Shown here in pieces: positions 7,337 to 16,702 of a stretch of DNA of 25,104 nucleotides. Source of the stretch: Acetofilamentum sp. (lineage in GTDB: Bacteria > Bacteroidota > Bacteroidia > Bacteroidales > DTU049); the NCBI GenBank assembly GCA_020720525.1, contig DYON01000007.1, positions 1 to 25,104 of the forward strand, given 5' to 3'. Under the pieces are notes generated by a model. That model was not told where the DNA came from. It did no database searches and worked only from the letters and a program-made list of their open reading frames with translations. The stretch's first letter is position 1, and each line of letters opens with the position of its first letter. Both the position numbers and the translations under genes were made by a program.

Positions 7337-7948
7337 ATGGCTAAAGTTGTTTTAATGTCCAATTCTGATGAGTTTCTTAACCTATTAAGAAAAGGAGATT
7401 CTCATGCACAGAGAACGCTATTTGAACAACACCATAAAAGGCTATTTGCAATATGCTACCGATATTTAAAAGACCATGAAGACGCTTATGATGCTACACA
7501 AACATCGTTTATTAAAATATTTGAGAAAATAAAAACTTTTAGCGAAGAAGGCTCATTGAAAACATGGATGAATCGAATAGCAATAAATACATGTATAGAC
7601 ATTATTAGAAAAAACAAAAATTATAAAAACCTTTTTATTTCTACAGACGACATTTTACTTTATGGCGATAATGAAGATAATTTTGATATAGATGATTGGT
7701 GGAATCAAGGCTTAAATATCTCATCCGAAACTATTTACGAATTATTAAATAAACTTCCTAAGTCTGCTGCTGTTGTTTTTAATCTTTTTGCTGTTGATGA
7801 ATATTCGCATAAGCAAATAGCGGAAAAATTAAATATCAGTATAGGCACTTCAAAATGGCATTTGAATAATGCACGCACAATTCTTAAAGACGCAATTTTG
7901 AAAATTTTAAAGCAAACACATCATGACGCAGTCAAAGAAAAATATTGA
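7337..7948 (+). CDS. ECF-type RNA polymerase sigma factor, copy 2
   Basis: The protein is identical to the copy 1 sigma factor (203 aa from ATG 7337; region 2 at ~26-93, region 4 at ~129-183). In this copy the triplet at 7331 is ATG rather than TTG, so a start two codons earlier (MKMAKVV) is possible and would give 205 aa. Two intact identical sigma genes should cross-activate both operons, so the copies are not expected to be independent at the sigma level. The 26-nt overlap with the next gene is preserved. Confidence 0.93.
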   Translation: MAKVVLMSNSDEFLNLLRKGDSHAQRTLFEQHHKRLFAICYRYLKDHEDAYDATQTSFIKIFEKIKTFSEEGSLKTWMNRIAINTCIDIIRKNKNYKNLFISTDDILLYGDNEDNFDIDDWWNQGLNISSETIYELLNKLPKSAAVVFNLFAVDEYSHKQIAEKLNISIGTSKWHLNNARTILKDAILKILKQTHHDAVKEKY

Positions 7949-9863
7949 TGAACTTTTCAAAACAAAATTAAACGATTTTGAAGGGGTTCATATCGACTCC
8001 AATTTAATACTATTCAGGCACTTGAAAAAGACTACATGGAAAGATAACTTTTTATTTAACCAATTCAAACGGGTTTTAGGATTACTTTCGGTGACTCTGA
8101 TTTCTGTGGTAATCTATTTTTTTAGCGCAAAATACAACAACGAATCAACTCATTTTATAACAGGTGCAAAACATAATTCTCGAAAAGATATTCATTTACA
8201 ATTGCCTTATTATTCTTCAAAAAATAATGTAGAAATTGCATACGTCGAAAAGAAAAACGCAGAAGACACAAAAAATAAAGATTATTCGAGTAAAACGAAA
8301 AAAAGCCAACAAGAAACACCGACAATGTTCGATTTCAACCACCAAAGTAGTGCTGAACACCAATGGGTTAATAATGAAGGAGCTATTACTGCAATCAATT
8401 TAAAGAATGTATTCAATTCAGCGTTTGCCGATTTTGCACCAGTTGTTTCAAACAATAATAATGTAATGTTTTTTACTTCAAGGCGTGCACAAAACATCAA
8501 TAATAACTCGCAAACAAAAGAATATGTGTATTTTAGCACAAAAGATAAAAAAACTGAACAATGGACAGAACCTATACTTTTAGGTGCACCATTTAATAAA
8601 AAGAATTCTTATAATTCCATAATTTCTATAAACGAAACAGGAGATAAGATTTTTCTTTATCAAGATGACCGTAAAACCTATGGCGATATTTTTGAAACAT
8701 CCTACAAAAACAATGCGTGGACAGAACCTGTGCCGCTTCCTTTTCCCATCAACAGCCCTTATATTGAAACTTCAATTGCATATAATTCAGACAGCAGTGT
8801 TGTTATTTTTACCAGTAATCGACCTGGCGGATACGGTGATATGGATATTTGGTTTGCTGCAAAAAACAAAGATGGCACTTGGTGTAATGCCATAAATGCT
8901 GGTCCTTTAATAAATACCGATGAAAAAGAAGACGGAGTTTTTACGCTCCCCGACGGTGAAACAATAATTTTTTCTTCTAATGGCCATCTCGGTTTAGGTG
9001 GTCATGATATTTTTTATACAAAACTCATTAATGGCTCTTTTTCTGCCCCACAAAACATGGGCAAACCCATAAATTCTAATGCCGATGACATTTATTTTTA
9101 CCTGCCTCAAAACAGCACTACTGCATATTTCTCTTCAAACAGAAAAGGTGGTGTAGGCGAAAAAGATATTTATTCTATACCGTTTGAAGATATCGAAAAC
9201 TATTTTATTAGCTCTAATATAAAACTAAATGCGGCTGTATATGACAAAGAAACACATACACCGATTGATACATGTATTGAAATTTGGAATGTGAATACTC
9301 AAACATTGATTAAGAATTTCATGTATTCATCTGCGTCCAATAACAATATAGTGTTGCTACCGAAAAACACAACCTACGAAATGCGGGTTTATAAAAAAGG
9401 TTACATGCCTTATGTCGAACAATTCGCCACTTCAAGCACAAATGCACTGGATTTGTATTATAATATTTCTCTTGCACCCATTTCTCCTAATAATTTTTAT
9501 TTAATTAATAATTTACAATTTAACCGAAAAAAGAACCATATTAGCTCGAATACTGTTTGGGCTTTAAGTAAAATTTTTGATATTCTACAACAGAATCCTC
9601 AAATTACTATCAGTTTTGCCGCCATATCTTTTCAAGAAGGCATGAATAACATGGATGTTTTAAGCAAAGTAGTTGAAAACTGCATTGAATACCTGATTGA
9701 TAAAGGCATTGATAAATCAAGACTTTTGGCTTTTCACACAGACGACTTCTCTCTCAGATTGCCTGATCAATCAATATTATCGAATTACCACAACAGTGCT
9801 TCACCAAACAAGCAAGAGAAAAACATGGCTCTGGTTCTCAAAATTGAAACTTCTCAAAAATAA
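7923..9863 (+). CDS. Predicted anti-sigma/sensor with PorE-like PD40, CRD and OmpA-like domains, copy 2
   Basis: Identical in sequence to the 646-aa product of copy 1: short cytoplasmic tail, transmembrane helix at 51-67, PD40 propeller, carboxypeptidase-regulatory-like domain, degenerate OmpA-like C-terminus. No frameshift or premature stop distinguishes the copies, so both should make functional protein. The start codon lies inside the upstream sigma gene and the stop is 7 nt before the cargo start, implying one transcript with coupled translation. As in copy 1, the anti-sigma assignment rests on the N-terminal motif, topology and gene order rather than on a firm domain match. Confidence 0.75.
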   Translation: MTQSKKNIDELFKTKLNDFEGVHIDSNLILFRHLKKTTWKDNFLFNQFKRVLGLLSVTLISVVIYFFSAKYNNESTHFITGAKHNSRKDIHLQLPYYSSKNNVEIAYVEKKNAEDTKNKDYSSKTKKSQQETPTMFDFNHQSSAEHQWVNNEGAITAINLKNVFNSAFADFAPVVSNNNNVMFFTSRRAQNINNNSQTKEYVYFSTKDKKTEQWTEPILLGAPFNKKNSYNSIISINETGDKIFLYQDDRKTYGDIFETSYKNNAWTEPVPLPFPINSPYIETSIAYNSDSSVVIFTSNRPGGYGDMDIWFAAKNKDGTWCNAINAGPLINTDEKEDGVFTLPDGETIIFSSNGHLGLGGHDIFYTKLINGSFSAPQNMGKPINSNADDIYFYLPQNSTTAYFSSNRKGGVGEKDIYSIPFEDIENYFISSNIKLNAAVYDKETHTPIDTCIEIWNVNTQTLIKNFMYSSASNNNIVLLPKNTTYEMRVYKKGYMPYVEQFATSSTNALDLYYNISLAPISPNNFYLINNLQFNRKKNHISSNTVWALSKIFDILQQNPQITISFAAISFQEGMNNMDVLSKVVENCIEYLIDKGIDKSRLLAFHTDDFSLRLPDQSILSNYHNSASPNKQEKNMALVLKIETSQK

Positions 9864-9870
9864 AACTTCT

Positions 9871-12800
9871 ATGAAAACAATTTCACTATTCACAGCAATA
9901 ATACTTTTGAGCCTTTATACAACTGCTCAAAATACCAATGCTAACCAATTGCAAACTCAGCAAAGTCATGCCAATCGAGATAAACAATATTTCATTGAAA
10001 ACAAAGGGCATTGGCATCCCGATGTGCTTTACCTAACCCGTATTGGTAACTTAGATGTTTGGATTACCCGTTATGGTGTAAACTATAATTTTCACACGAT
10101 TAAACGCCAAGAAAACGAAACAACGAGACCTGACTTCGACAAATTTGATGATTTCGCCCACGAAAATGATTCTATCATAGGACATAGGGTGCTTTTAAAT
10201 TACATCGGACACAATACTGCTTTGCAAACCGAAGGCAAACAAAAGCAGGAAGGGTATTACAATTACCTGATTGGCAATGACCCAAGCAAACATGCAAGCT
10301 ATGTAGGTTTGTACAAAGAAGCAATTGTGAAAAATGTGTATAACGGCATAGACCTACGCTATTATTTTGACCAAGGCATGCTGCGCTACGACTACATAGT
10401 GCACCCAGGTGCCGACCCATCTCAAATAAAAATAAACCTTCAAGGGCAATACAGCGATAATGCAAAAGAAAGCGAACTTTCTTTTACCACCCGATTTGGC
10501 GAAGTAAAATTGGCAGACCTCAAAACTTACCAAGACGAAGTAATCATAGCCAGCTCATGGAGCAAACAAGACAACACATATAGCATTCAGCTTGGTGATT
10601 ATGACCATACAAAAACACTTATTATTGATCCGCTTATTTATTCAACTTATATTGGGGGGGGAAGTGGGGAAGATATTGGCTATGATATTACTGTGGACAG
10701 CAATGAAAATGCCTACATAACAGGATTTACAGAGTCCCCTAACTATGATATTACCTCTGGTGCTTATCAAATCACTTCTGGGGGGGGAAGTGATGCTTTT
10801 GTTACTAAACTAAATGCTACCGGTACATCTCTTATCTATTCCACCTATATTGGCGGTAGTAATTCTGAAAGAGGAGAAGGAATATCCATAGATAACAACA
10901 ACAATCCTTACATAACTGGATATACAAGGTCAACTAACTTTGCTGTTACCTCTGGTGCATTTCAAACAACATATAGTGGGGGTACTTATATTGACGCTTT
11001 TGTAACTAAACTCAATACTACTGGCACAGCACTTATCTACTCAACCTATATTGGTGGAACAGCAAACGATCATGGATGCGCCATTGCCATAGACAGTAGC
11101 GGCAATGCGTATATTACGGGTTATACATGGTCAACCGACTATGATTTAACAGCTGGAGTGTATCAAACATCAAATGCTGGATATGAGGATGTTTTTGTTA
11201 CAAAACTAAATGCTTCCGGTACAGCCATTATCTTTTCCACCTTAATTGGCGGTAGTGATTCTGATGGGGGGGAAGATATTGTCATAGACAACAGTGGAAA
11301 TTCTTTCATAACAGGAATTACATGGTCAGGCGACTATGATATTACAGCCGGAGTGTTTCAAACATCAAATAATGGTGTAGCTAATGCTTTTGTAACCAAA
11401 CTAAATGCCAATGGTACCACCCTAATATATTCTACCTATATTGGCGGAACTACCAATCATAATAGTGCTTCTTCCATCGCCATAGACGCTAATGGGAATG
11501 CCATTATAACAGGAAATACAGGTGCAACTGACTATCCTACTACAATTGGTGCATATGAAACAACATATAATGGTGGGTATAGTGATTGTTTTATTACTAA
11601 ACTTAATAACATCGGAACCGCCCTATTGTATTCGACCTACATTGGTGGTGATACTCTCGGTGAAGGAGGTATTGCAATAGCCATAGATAATAGTGAAAAT
11701 ATATACATAACAGGATTAACACGAGCAACCGATTATGATGTAACAACAGGAGCATTTCAGACAACTTATGGTGGTGGTACTAATGATGCTTTTGTTACAA
11801 AACTAGGTTTTTCATGTAACACTTATGCAACAATTTTTCCTTCCGCTTGTGTTTCTTACACCTCGCCTAGCGGCAATTATGCTTGGACAAGCACCGGCAC
11901 TTACATGGATACCATTCCCAATGCAGCGAGCTGCGATAGTATTATTACCATTAATTTAACCATTAATAATACTACAAGCACCATTTCGCCAACTGCCTGT
12001 GTTTTTTACACCTCACCAAGCGGCAATTATACGTGGAGCACGAATGGTACATATATGGATACCATACCCAACACAGCAGGTTGCGATAGCATCATTACAA
12101 TTAATTTAACTATTGGTAATACCACAAGCACCATTTCGCCTTCGGCTTGCTACAGCTTAACCTCGCCAAGCGGCAATTATGCTTGGACAAGCACTGGCAC
12201 GTACCTGGATACCATTCCCAATGCAGCAGGTTGCGATAGTATTATTACCATTAATCTTACCATTAACAGCAGTACCACAAGCACAATTTCTCCATCTTCT
12301 TGTGTTTCTTACACCTCGCCTAGCGGAAACTATACATGGACAAGCACCGGCACGTACCTGGATACCATTCCCAATGCAACAGGTTGCGATAGTATTATTA
12401 CCATTAATCTTGCTGTTAATCCACTTCCAACCATAAATGTTTCTGCTTCTCCTGCTAATATTTGCAGCGGAAGCAGCTCTACATTAACCGCTTCGGGGGC
12501 TAATACTTACGATTGGAGTACAGGTGGCTCAGGAGTAAGCATTAGTGTTAGCCCTGCAACTACTGATACTTACACTGTAACTGGCACCGATGGTAATGGT
12601 TGTTCAAATACATCTTCCGTAATCGTAAATGTATTACCCTCTCCACAAATAACGCTCAATTCAATTAACGAAACTTGCGACAGTGCCAATGGAAATATTT
12701 CTGCTTTGGTACAAAGCTCATATCCTCCGTTTACTTATTTATGGAGCAATGGAATGCAAGATACTGCCATATACAATCTATCAGCAGGAACATACAGCAT

Positions 12801-13146
12801 AACGATAAGCGACAGCAATGGTTGTTCAAACACAGAAAACGTTACACTTATCAACGATGAAATAGGTTGTGATTATTATGTTTATGTTCCCAATTTATTC
12901 AGCCCTAACGGAGATGGGAATAATGATGTTATTGCAGTTATCAGCAAAGGCGTAGAAACGCTTCGTTTCAGCATTTACAACCGCTGGGGAAATAAAGTAT
13001 TTGAAACCACCGATATACAACAAGGCTGGAATGGTGAATATAAAGGCATAGCACAAAACAGTGCAGTGTTTATATACATTTTAACGGGAACATTTCTCAA
13101 TGGTGAATCATTTGAATTTACCGGTGATGTAAGCCTTATTCGTTAA
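9871..13146 (+). CDS. T9SS type B cargo, SBBP-propeller adhesin-like protein, copy 2
   Basis: Identical 1,091-aa product: signal peptide, N-terminal domain, six SBBP repeats, four Cys-containing repeats, Ig-like and SprB-like modules, type B CTD. ATG 9871 is chosen for the signal peptide; the frame is also open 174 nt upstream inside the previous gene. The G-tracts at 10654-10661, 10780-10787 and 11266-11272 have the same lengths as in copy 1, so both copies read as in frame in this assembly. An unchanged long repetitive gene in both copies implies a very recent duplication, ongoing gene conversion, or an assembly duplication. Confidence 0.9.
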   Translation: MKTISLFTAIILLSLYTTAQNTNANQLQTQQSHANRDKQYFIENKGHWHPDVLYLTRIGNLDVWITRYGVNYNFHTIKRQENETTRPDFDKFDDFAHENDSIIGHRVLLNYIGHNTALQTEGKQKQEGYYNYLIGNDPSKHASYVGLYKEAIVKNVYNGIDLRYYFDQGMLRYDYIVHPGADPSQIKINLQGQYSDNAKESELSFTTRFGEVKLADLKTYQDEVIIASSWSKQDNTYSIQLGDYDHTKTLIIDPLIYSTYIGGGSGEDIGYDITVDSNENAYITGFTESPNYDITSGAYQITSGGGSDAFVTKLNATGTSLIYSTYIGGSNSERGEGISIDNNNNPYITGYTRSTNFAVTSGAFQTTYSGGTYIDAFVTKLNTTGTALIYSTYIGGTANDHGCAIAIDSSGNAYITGYTWSTDYDLTAGVYQTSNAGYEDVFVTKLNASGTAIIFSTLIGGSDSDGGEDIVIDNSGNSFITGITWSGDYDITAGVFQTSNNGVANAFVTKLNANGTTLIYSTYIGGTTNHNSASSIAIDANGNAIITGNTGATDYPTTIGAYETTYNGGYSDCFITKLNNIGTALLYSTYIGGDTLGEGGIAIAIDNSENIYITGLTRATDYDVTTGAFQTTYGGGTNDAFVTKLGFSCNTYATIFPSACVSYTSPSGNYAWTSTGTYMDTIPNAASCDSIITINLTINNTTSTISPTACVFYTSPSGNYTWSTNGTYMDTIPNTAGCDSIITINLTIGNTTSTISPSACYSLTSPSGNYAWTSTGTYLDTIPNAAGCDSIITINLTINSSTTSTISPSSCVSYTSPSGNYTWTSTGTYLDTIPNATGCDSIITINLAVNPLPTINVSASPANICSGSSSTLTASGANTYDWSTGGSGVSISVSPATTDTYTVTGTDGNGCSNTSSVIVNVLPSPQITLNSINETCDSANGNISALVQSSYPPFTYLWSNGMQDTAIYNLSAGTYSITISDSNGCSNTENVTLINDEIGCDYYVYVPNLFSPNGDGNNDVIAVISKGVETLRFSIYNRWGNKVFETTDIQQGWNGEYKGIAQNSAVFIYILTGTFLNGESFEFTGDVSLIR

Positions 13147-13175
13147 AACTTTTGTGAAATTAAAAAATTTAAACC

Positions 13176-14228
13176 ATGAAAAAGATAATATTTACAGCGA
13201 TTATGATGGGTTTTTTCTCCATTGCTAACTTGCTGCATGCCCAAGACATACATTTTTCTCAGCTAAAAATGGTTCCTTTACTCATAGACCCATCATTAGC
13301 AGGCAATACAGGCTGCGATGTTCAAGCGATACTCAACTACAGGAATCAATGGGGGCGTTTTACCCAATATTCATATAAAACCTTTGGGGGTTCCGTGGAA
13401 ATGGCTTATAAAGAAAAAGCTGCAAATAATTTTCTCGGCTTTGGTATTTCTGTTTATAGCGATAAAGCTGGAGAAATTGAACTAACCAACACAAAAATAG
13501 ATTTAGCCATAGCCTATCATGTAATGCTGAACGAAAACAGCTATCTGTCTGGTGGCATAGAAGGCGGTGTTTTGCAAAAAAACTTCGACATTGCTGCCAT
13601 TGAAACCGCTTCACAATTTGACGGGTCTGGTTTTAACCAGTCTTTACCCTCAAACGAATTGTATCAAGATGTCAATTTTATTCGCCCCGATCTTTCAGCT
13701 GGTGTTTCCTATTATTTCAACACAAATAGGTCTTCTTCTGTCGCAGGCTATACCTATAATGGCACAATGATTAATGCTGGGCTTGCCGTTCATCACTTAC
13801 CAAGTGCCAATATTTCTTTCACCAATTTAGCTGAGGATAAATACTTTTATCGATATGTGTTTCATTTCAACAGCTCTTTTGGTGGCGAAAGCAGTAATTT
13901 AAGCGTTCAGCCCTCTGTTTATACTATGTTTCAAGAAGGAGCCAATAATATAGTTGTGGGTTCGTTTTTCAGATATACATTGAAAGAACGATCTAAATAC
14001 ACCGGCTATTTAAATGGAGCTGCAGTGAGTATAGGAGCGCATTACAGAATTGGCGATGCTATTATACCTGGCTTTTTACTTGAGCTTGGCTCATGGGCGT
14101 TAGGTTTGAGCTATGATGTTATTGGTTCAGATTTAACTGCATATAGCGCCAATGGCGGCTTAGAGTTAAGTATAAAATACGTAAGTCCTAATCCTTTTAC
14201 AGGAAAGAAAAATGCGAGGTTTTTTTAA
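13176..14228 (+). CDS. PorP/SprF family T9SS outer-membrane protein, copy 2
   Basis: Identical 350-aa product; only the stop codon differs (TAA here, TAG in copy 1). This copy probably carries the ancestral right-hand end of the unit, because the sequence continues into unique DNA at 14228. As the last gene of the array it is followed by a relic of another T9SS cargo gene, with no obvious terminator directly after the stop. Confidence 0.93.
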   Translation: MKKIIFTAIMMGFFSIANLLHAQDIHFSQLKMVPLLIDPSLAGNTGCDVQAILNYRNQWGRFTQYSYKTFGGSVEMAYKEKAANNFLGFGISVYSDKAGEIELTNTKIDLAIAYHVMLNENSYLSGGIEGGVLQKNFDIAAIETASQFDGSGFNQSLPSNELYQDVNFIRPDLSAGVSYYFNTNRSSSVAGYTYNGTMINAGLAVHHLPSANISFTNLAEDKYFYRYVFHFNSSFGGESSNLSVQPSVYTMFQEGANNIVVGSFFRYTLKERSKYTGYLNGAAVSIGAHYRIGDAIIPGFLLELGSWALGLSYDVIGSDLTAYSANGGLELSIKYVSPNPFTGKKNARFF

Positions 14229-14307
14229 TCCTAAGGAGTTCAGATATTTAAGAATTTAAGTTTTATATCATTACAAATACATTTATTAAGTAAATTAAAC
14301 ATACTCA

Positions 14308-14330
14308 CCCGTCACTCCCCCGGTGACGGG
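14308..14330. repeat. GC-rich hairpin between operon and relic
   Basis: CCCGTCAC (14308-14315), a 7-nt loop, then GTGACGGG (14323-14330) form a perfect 8-bp stem, conspicuous in an AT-rich surrounding. There is no T tract on either strand, so it is not a standard intrinsic terminator. The half-site TCAC/GTGA also occurs in the small dyad near position 10 in the left flank, so it may belong to a dispersed palindromic repeat family. It lies in the same frame as the sorting-domain relic and may mark its truncated edge. Confidence 0.5.
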
Positions 14331-14490
14331 GGGTATGTGTTTGATATTACTGGTGTCATCGTTCATTCCGAAATAATTAATGCAGAAAGCAATCGGGTTA
14401 ATCTTTCCAATCTCGCATCAGGCGTATATTTCATCAGCTTTTTCGACGAAACTGGTAAAAGCTGGTCGGGCGAAATGCAGAAGCAGTAGA
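14331..14490 (+). pseudogene. Relic of a T9SS type A C-terminal sorting domain
   Basis: Frame +1 from 14331 reads GYVFDITGVIVHSEII and, after a few residues, VNLSNLASGVYFISFFDETG, then ends EMQKQ and a stop (14488-14490). This matches the end of the Por secretion system C-terminal sorting domain (type A CTD): a VYDxxG strand, an LSxLxxGxYxI strand, and a final strand before the C-terminus. Only about 50 residues remain. No start codon, signal peptide or passenger domain is visible upstream, where the GC-rich hairpin and then the end of the repeat unit occur. It is probably the 3' end of a cargo gene cut off by rearrangement. It differs in class from the intact type B CTDs next door. Confidence 0.7.
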
Positions 14491-14576
14491 AATGCACTGC
14501 TAACTGCCATTATAAGTGTTATTCTTGGTCGCAAAATGATTTCTGACTGGTTTGTCGAACCATGCACCTCGAACAA

Positions 14577-16400
14577 TTATTTTCCAAACATCTGCAAATC
14601 GTACAATCGTCTGTAATGACCATTCAAGTCCAAAAGCTCTTCGTGTTTTCCGTGTTCAACAATTTTTCCTTGACTTAAAACCACAATATTGTCGGCTTTA
14701 ATAATGGTGGAAAGACGGTGGGCAATCACCAACGAAGTGCGGTCGCTCATGAGTTTTTCGAGAGCATCTTGTACCATTCGTTCGTTTTCCGAATCGAGCG
14801 ACGATGTTGCTTCGTCGAGAATGAGAATTGGTGGGTTTTTCATGATGGCTCGTGCAATGCTGATACGTTGGCGCTGACCACCACTGAGTTTGGTGCCTCT
14901 TTCGCCAATCGGTGTTTGATAGCCATCGGTTGTTTCCATAATGAACTCATGTGCATTGGCAACTCGGGCTGCATTTTCGACAGCTTCGGCACTAGCATTG
15001 GGCATGCCAAATGCTATATTGTTGAAAAAAGTATCGTTAAATAAAATGGGCTCTTGGTTTACGATGCCAAACAATCGTCGCAGACTTTTTATGGTTAAAT
15101 CTCGAATTGGAATATCATCAACCAGAATTTCGCCATCAGTAACATCGAAAAAGCGTGGAAGTAAATCGACCAGTGTTGTTTTGCCTGCTCCCGATGTGCC
15201 AACCAGCGCAATTGTGTGTCCTTTGGGAACCGAAAGGTTGATGTTGTTGAGCACAAAATCGGTTTCGTAGCGAAACGAAACGTTGCTGTATCGAATTTCC
15301 TTTTTGAATTCTTCGATATGAATCGGATTTTCGCAATCTTTGATTATCACATCTGCATTGAGCAGTTCTTCGACCCTGTCGAGCGATGCCAATCCTTTTT
15401 GCACCCCAGTATATGCTGTCGAAAAACTTTTTGCAGGTGCAATAATCTGCGAAAAAATCAAAATATAGGCAATGAAAGCTTCTGGCGAAAAAGCGGTTGT
15501 TTTATCGAGCACCATAGTAGCACCCAGAAACAAAATTACCACCAAAACCAGTATCGAAAAGAACTCTGTGAGTGGCGATGCCAAGTTTCGTCTGCGAAAA
15601 ATACGAATCATCAATCGAGTATATCGTCGGTTGGTGTCGGCTGTTTTTTTATATACAACATCTTCTGAGGTGAATGCTTTGATAATGCGCAGTCCGTGCA
15701 GTGTTTCTTCAATCATCGACGTGAGAAGGCCCAGTCGTTCCTGACTGGTTTTCGATTTACGACGAAGCGATTTGCCAATATTTCCAAGCACAATTCCGAT
15801 TACCGGCAACATGGCAATGATGATAAGCGTTAGCTTGAAATTCATCAACACGAGGCTGGTGAGATACACGGTGATGGTAATTGGGTCGCGAAACAAAACT
15901 TGTATCGACGACATCACACTGCTGTCAACTTCTTGAACATCGTTCGACATGCGGCTCATCAAATCGCCCTTGCGTTCGTTCGAAAAATACGAAAGAGGCA
16001 GATTGAGAACCTTGCGGTACATTTTGTTGCGCATATCTTCAACTATTCCGTTGCGTACGGGCGCCATAAAATAGGTGGATAAATACGAAAATATATTTCT
16101 AAGGAGAAAAAGAACCACAATAACGCTGCAAACAAATATGAGGGTTTGTTGCGTACCATATTCAACAAGCAAATTGGAGATAAAATAATTGAAATTTTGC
16201 TGAATTGCAGATAGGCTGAATTCTATTGGAGCAGTTTCGGTTACTGGTTTTTCCATACCAAACAATACGCGTAAAAACGGAATTACCATGGCTATCGAAA
16301 ACAACGACGATACCACAGTTAGGATGTTGAAAACCAAATACAGAAAGGTTTGTCGCCAGTAACCTTTCAGCAGCTTTAGCATCCGCGAAATACTTTTCAT
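14577..16400 (-). CDS. MsbA-like ABC exporter (fused permease and ATPase)
   Basis: A 607-aa type IV half-transporter expected to work as an inner-membrane homodimer. An N-terminal six-helix ABC transmembrane domain (~15-330) contains the coupling region YFSNERKGDLMSRMSNDV (138-155). The ATPase domain (~368-607) shows an A-loop Tyr (378), Walker A GTSGAGKTT (401-409), Q-loop (449), signature LSGGQ (505-509), Walker B ILILDE (525-530) and H-loop His 561; all look intact. It resembles MsbA, the flippase for lipid A core, but related exporters of lipids, peptides or drugs look alike, so the substrate is not settled. It is divergent from gdhA and convergent with the sorting-domain relic. Start ATG 16398-16400 has a good -7 motif about 25 nt upstream. 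Confidence 0.9.
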   Translation of the reverse strand: MKSISRMLKLLKGYWRQTFLYLVFNILTVVSSLFSIAMVIPFLRVLFGMEKPVTETAPIEFSLSAIQQNFNYFISNLLVEYGTQQTLIFVCSVIVVLFLLRNIFSYLSTYFMAPVRNGIVEDMRNKMYRKVLNLPLSYFSNERKGDLMSRMSNDVQEVDSSVMSSIQVLFRDPITITVYLTSLVLMNFKLTLIIIAMLPVIGIVLGNIGKSLRRKSKTSQERLGLLTSMIEETLHGLRIIKAFTSEDVVYKKTADTNRRYTRLMIRIFRRRNLASPLTEFFSILVLVVILFLGATMVLDKTTAFSPEAFIAYILIFSQIIAPAKSFSTAYTGVQKGLASLDRVEELLNADVIIKDCENPIHIEEFKKEIRYSNVSFRYETDFVLNNINLSVPKGHTIALVGTSGAGKTTLVDLLPRFFDVTDGEILVDDIPIRDLTIKSLRRLFGIVNQEPILFNDTFFNNIAFGMPNASAEAVENAARVANAHEFIMETTDGYQTPIGERGTKLSGGQRQRISIARAIMKNPPILILDEATSSLDSENERMVQDALEKLMSDRTSLVIAHRLSTIIKADNIVVLSQGKIVEHGKHEELLDLNGHYRRLYDLQMFGK

Positions 16401-16424
16401 GATTCAGATGTACTTGAGTTGCGT

Positions 16425-16432
16425 CAAAGGTA
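16425..16432 (-). promoter_or_regulatory. Bacteroidota -7 element for the ABC exporter
   Basis: On the minus strand this reads TACCTTTG, an exact match to the Bacteroidota consensus TAnnTTTG. It would start transcription roughly 15-20 nt before the ABC exporter start codon. No clear TTTG element is visible 19-21 nt further upstream, so the call rests on the -7 element and its position. Confidence 0.4.
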
Positions 16433-16621
16433 AAAAAAATGATGAGAGAATAATGGCTATTTATGACCTGCTGAAAAATGTTGCTATTTTATAATGGTAC
16501 TATTTGATTTTTGTTTTACCCTCAATCATATCTAATAAGCTGCATAATATCAGTTAAAATGAGGTTTTGGTGTTATTTTTTCAAAAAAAATCAATCAAAC
16601 GAAAAAAAATCATGACAAAAG

Positions 16622-16653
16622 TTGATTTATATCAAAAAAAATCTATAACATTG
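16622..16653 (+). promoter_or_regulatory. Possible gdhA promoter
   Basis: TTG (16622-16624), a 21-nt spacer, then TAACATTG (16646-16653), one base from the TAnnTTTG consensus. This gives a leader of about 45 nt before ATG 16703. The match is weak and the surroundings are A/T-rich, so other starts are possible. Confidence 0.3.
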
Positions 16654-16702
16654 CTGCGCAATTAACAACAAACCGAATTACTAACCTAAAATTTGTGGTA
16701 TT

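Larger units (their letters stand above)
7227..14227 (+). repeat. Tandem repeat unit, copy 2
   Basis: Second copy of the 6,995-bp operon unit; the matching stretch extends 6 nt further because of the shared TTTTTA at the ends. At the internal junction (7225-7232) the end of the PorP/SprF gene runs straight into the promoter region of copy 2 with no added sequence. Relative to copy 1, bases 7264, 7266, 7274, 7282 and 7331 differ. No other difference was seen by reading the two copies side by side and comparing the predicted products. Confidence 0.95.
16401..16702. other. Divergent intergenic region between ABC exporter and gdhA
   Basis: A 302-nt AT-rich region with several A runs on the plus strand (around 16585-16640). 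It contains candidate promoter elements for both flanking genes, described separately. I see no small ORF or structured RNA. The A-rich part upstream of gdhA could act as an UP-like or bent-DNA element, but this is a guess. Confidence 0.5.

Noticed and set aside
232..14227. Composite transposon or other mobile element explaining the duplication
   Set aside because: No transposase, integrase or terminal inverted repeats; ends match only by a short TTTTTA microhomology.
14380..14616. A 78-codon plus-strand open frame
   Set aside because: It is out of frame with the sorting-domain relic and runs into the end of the ABC exporter gene; the relic's own frame gives the recognisable protein pattern.
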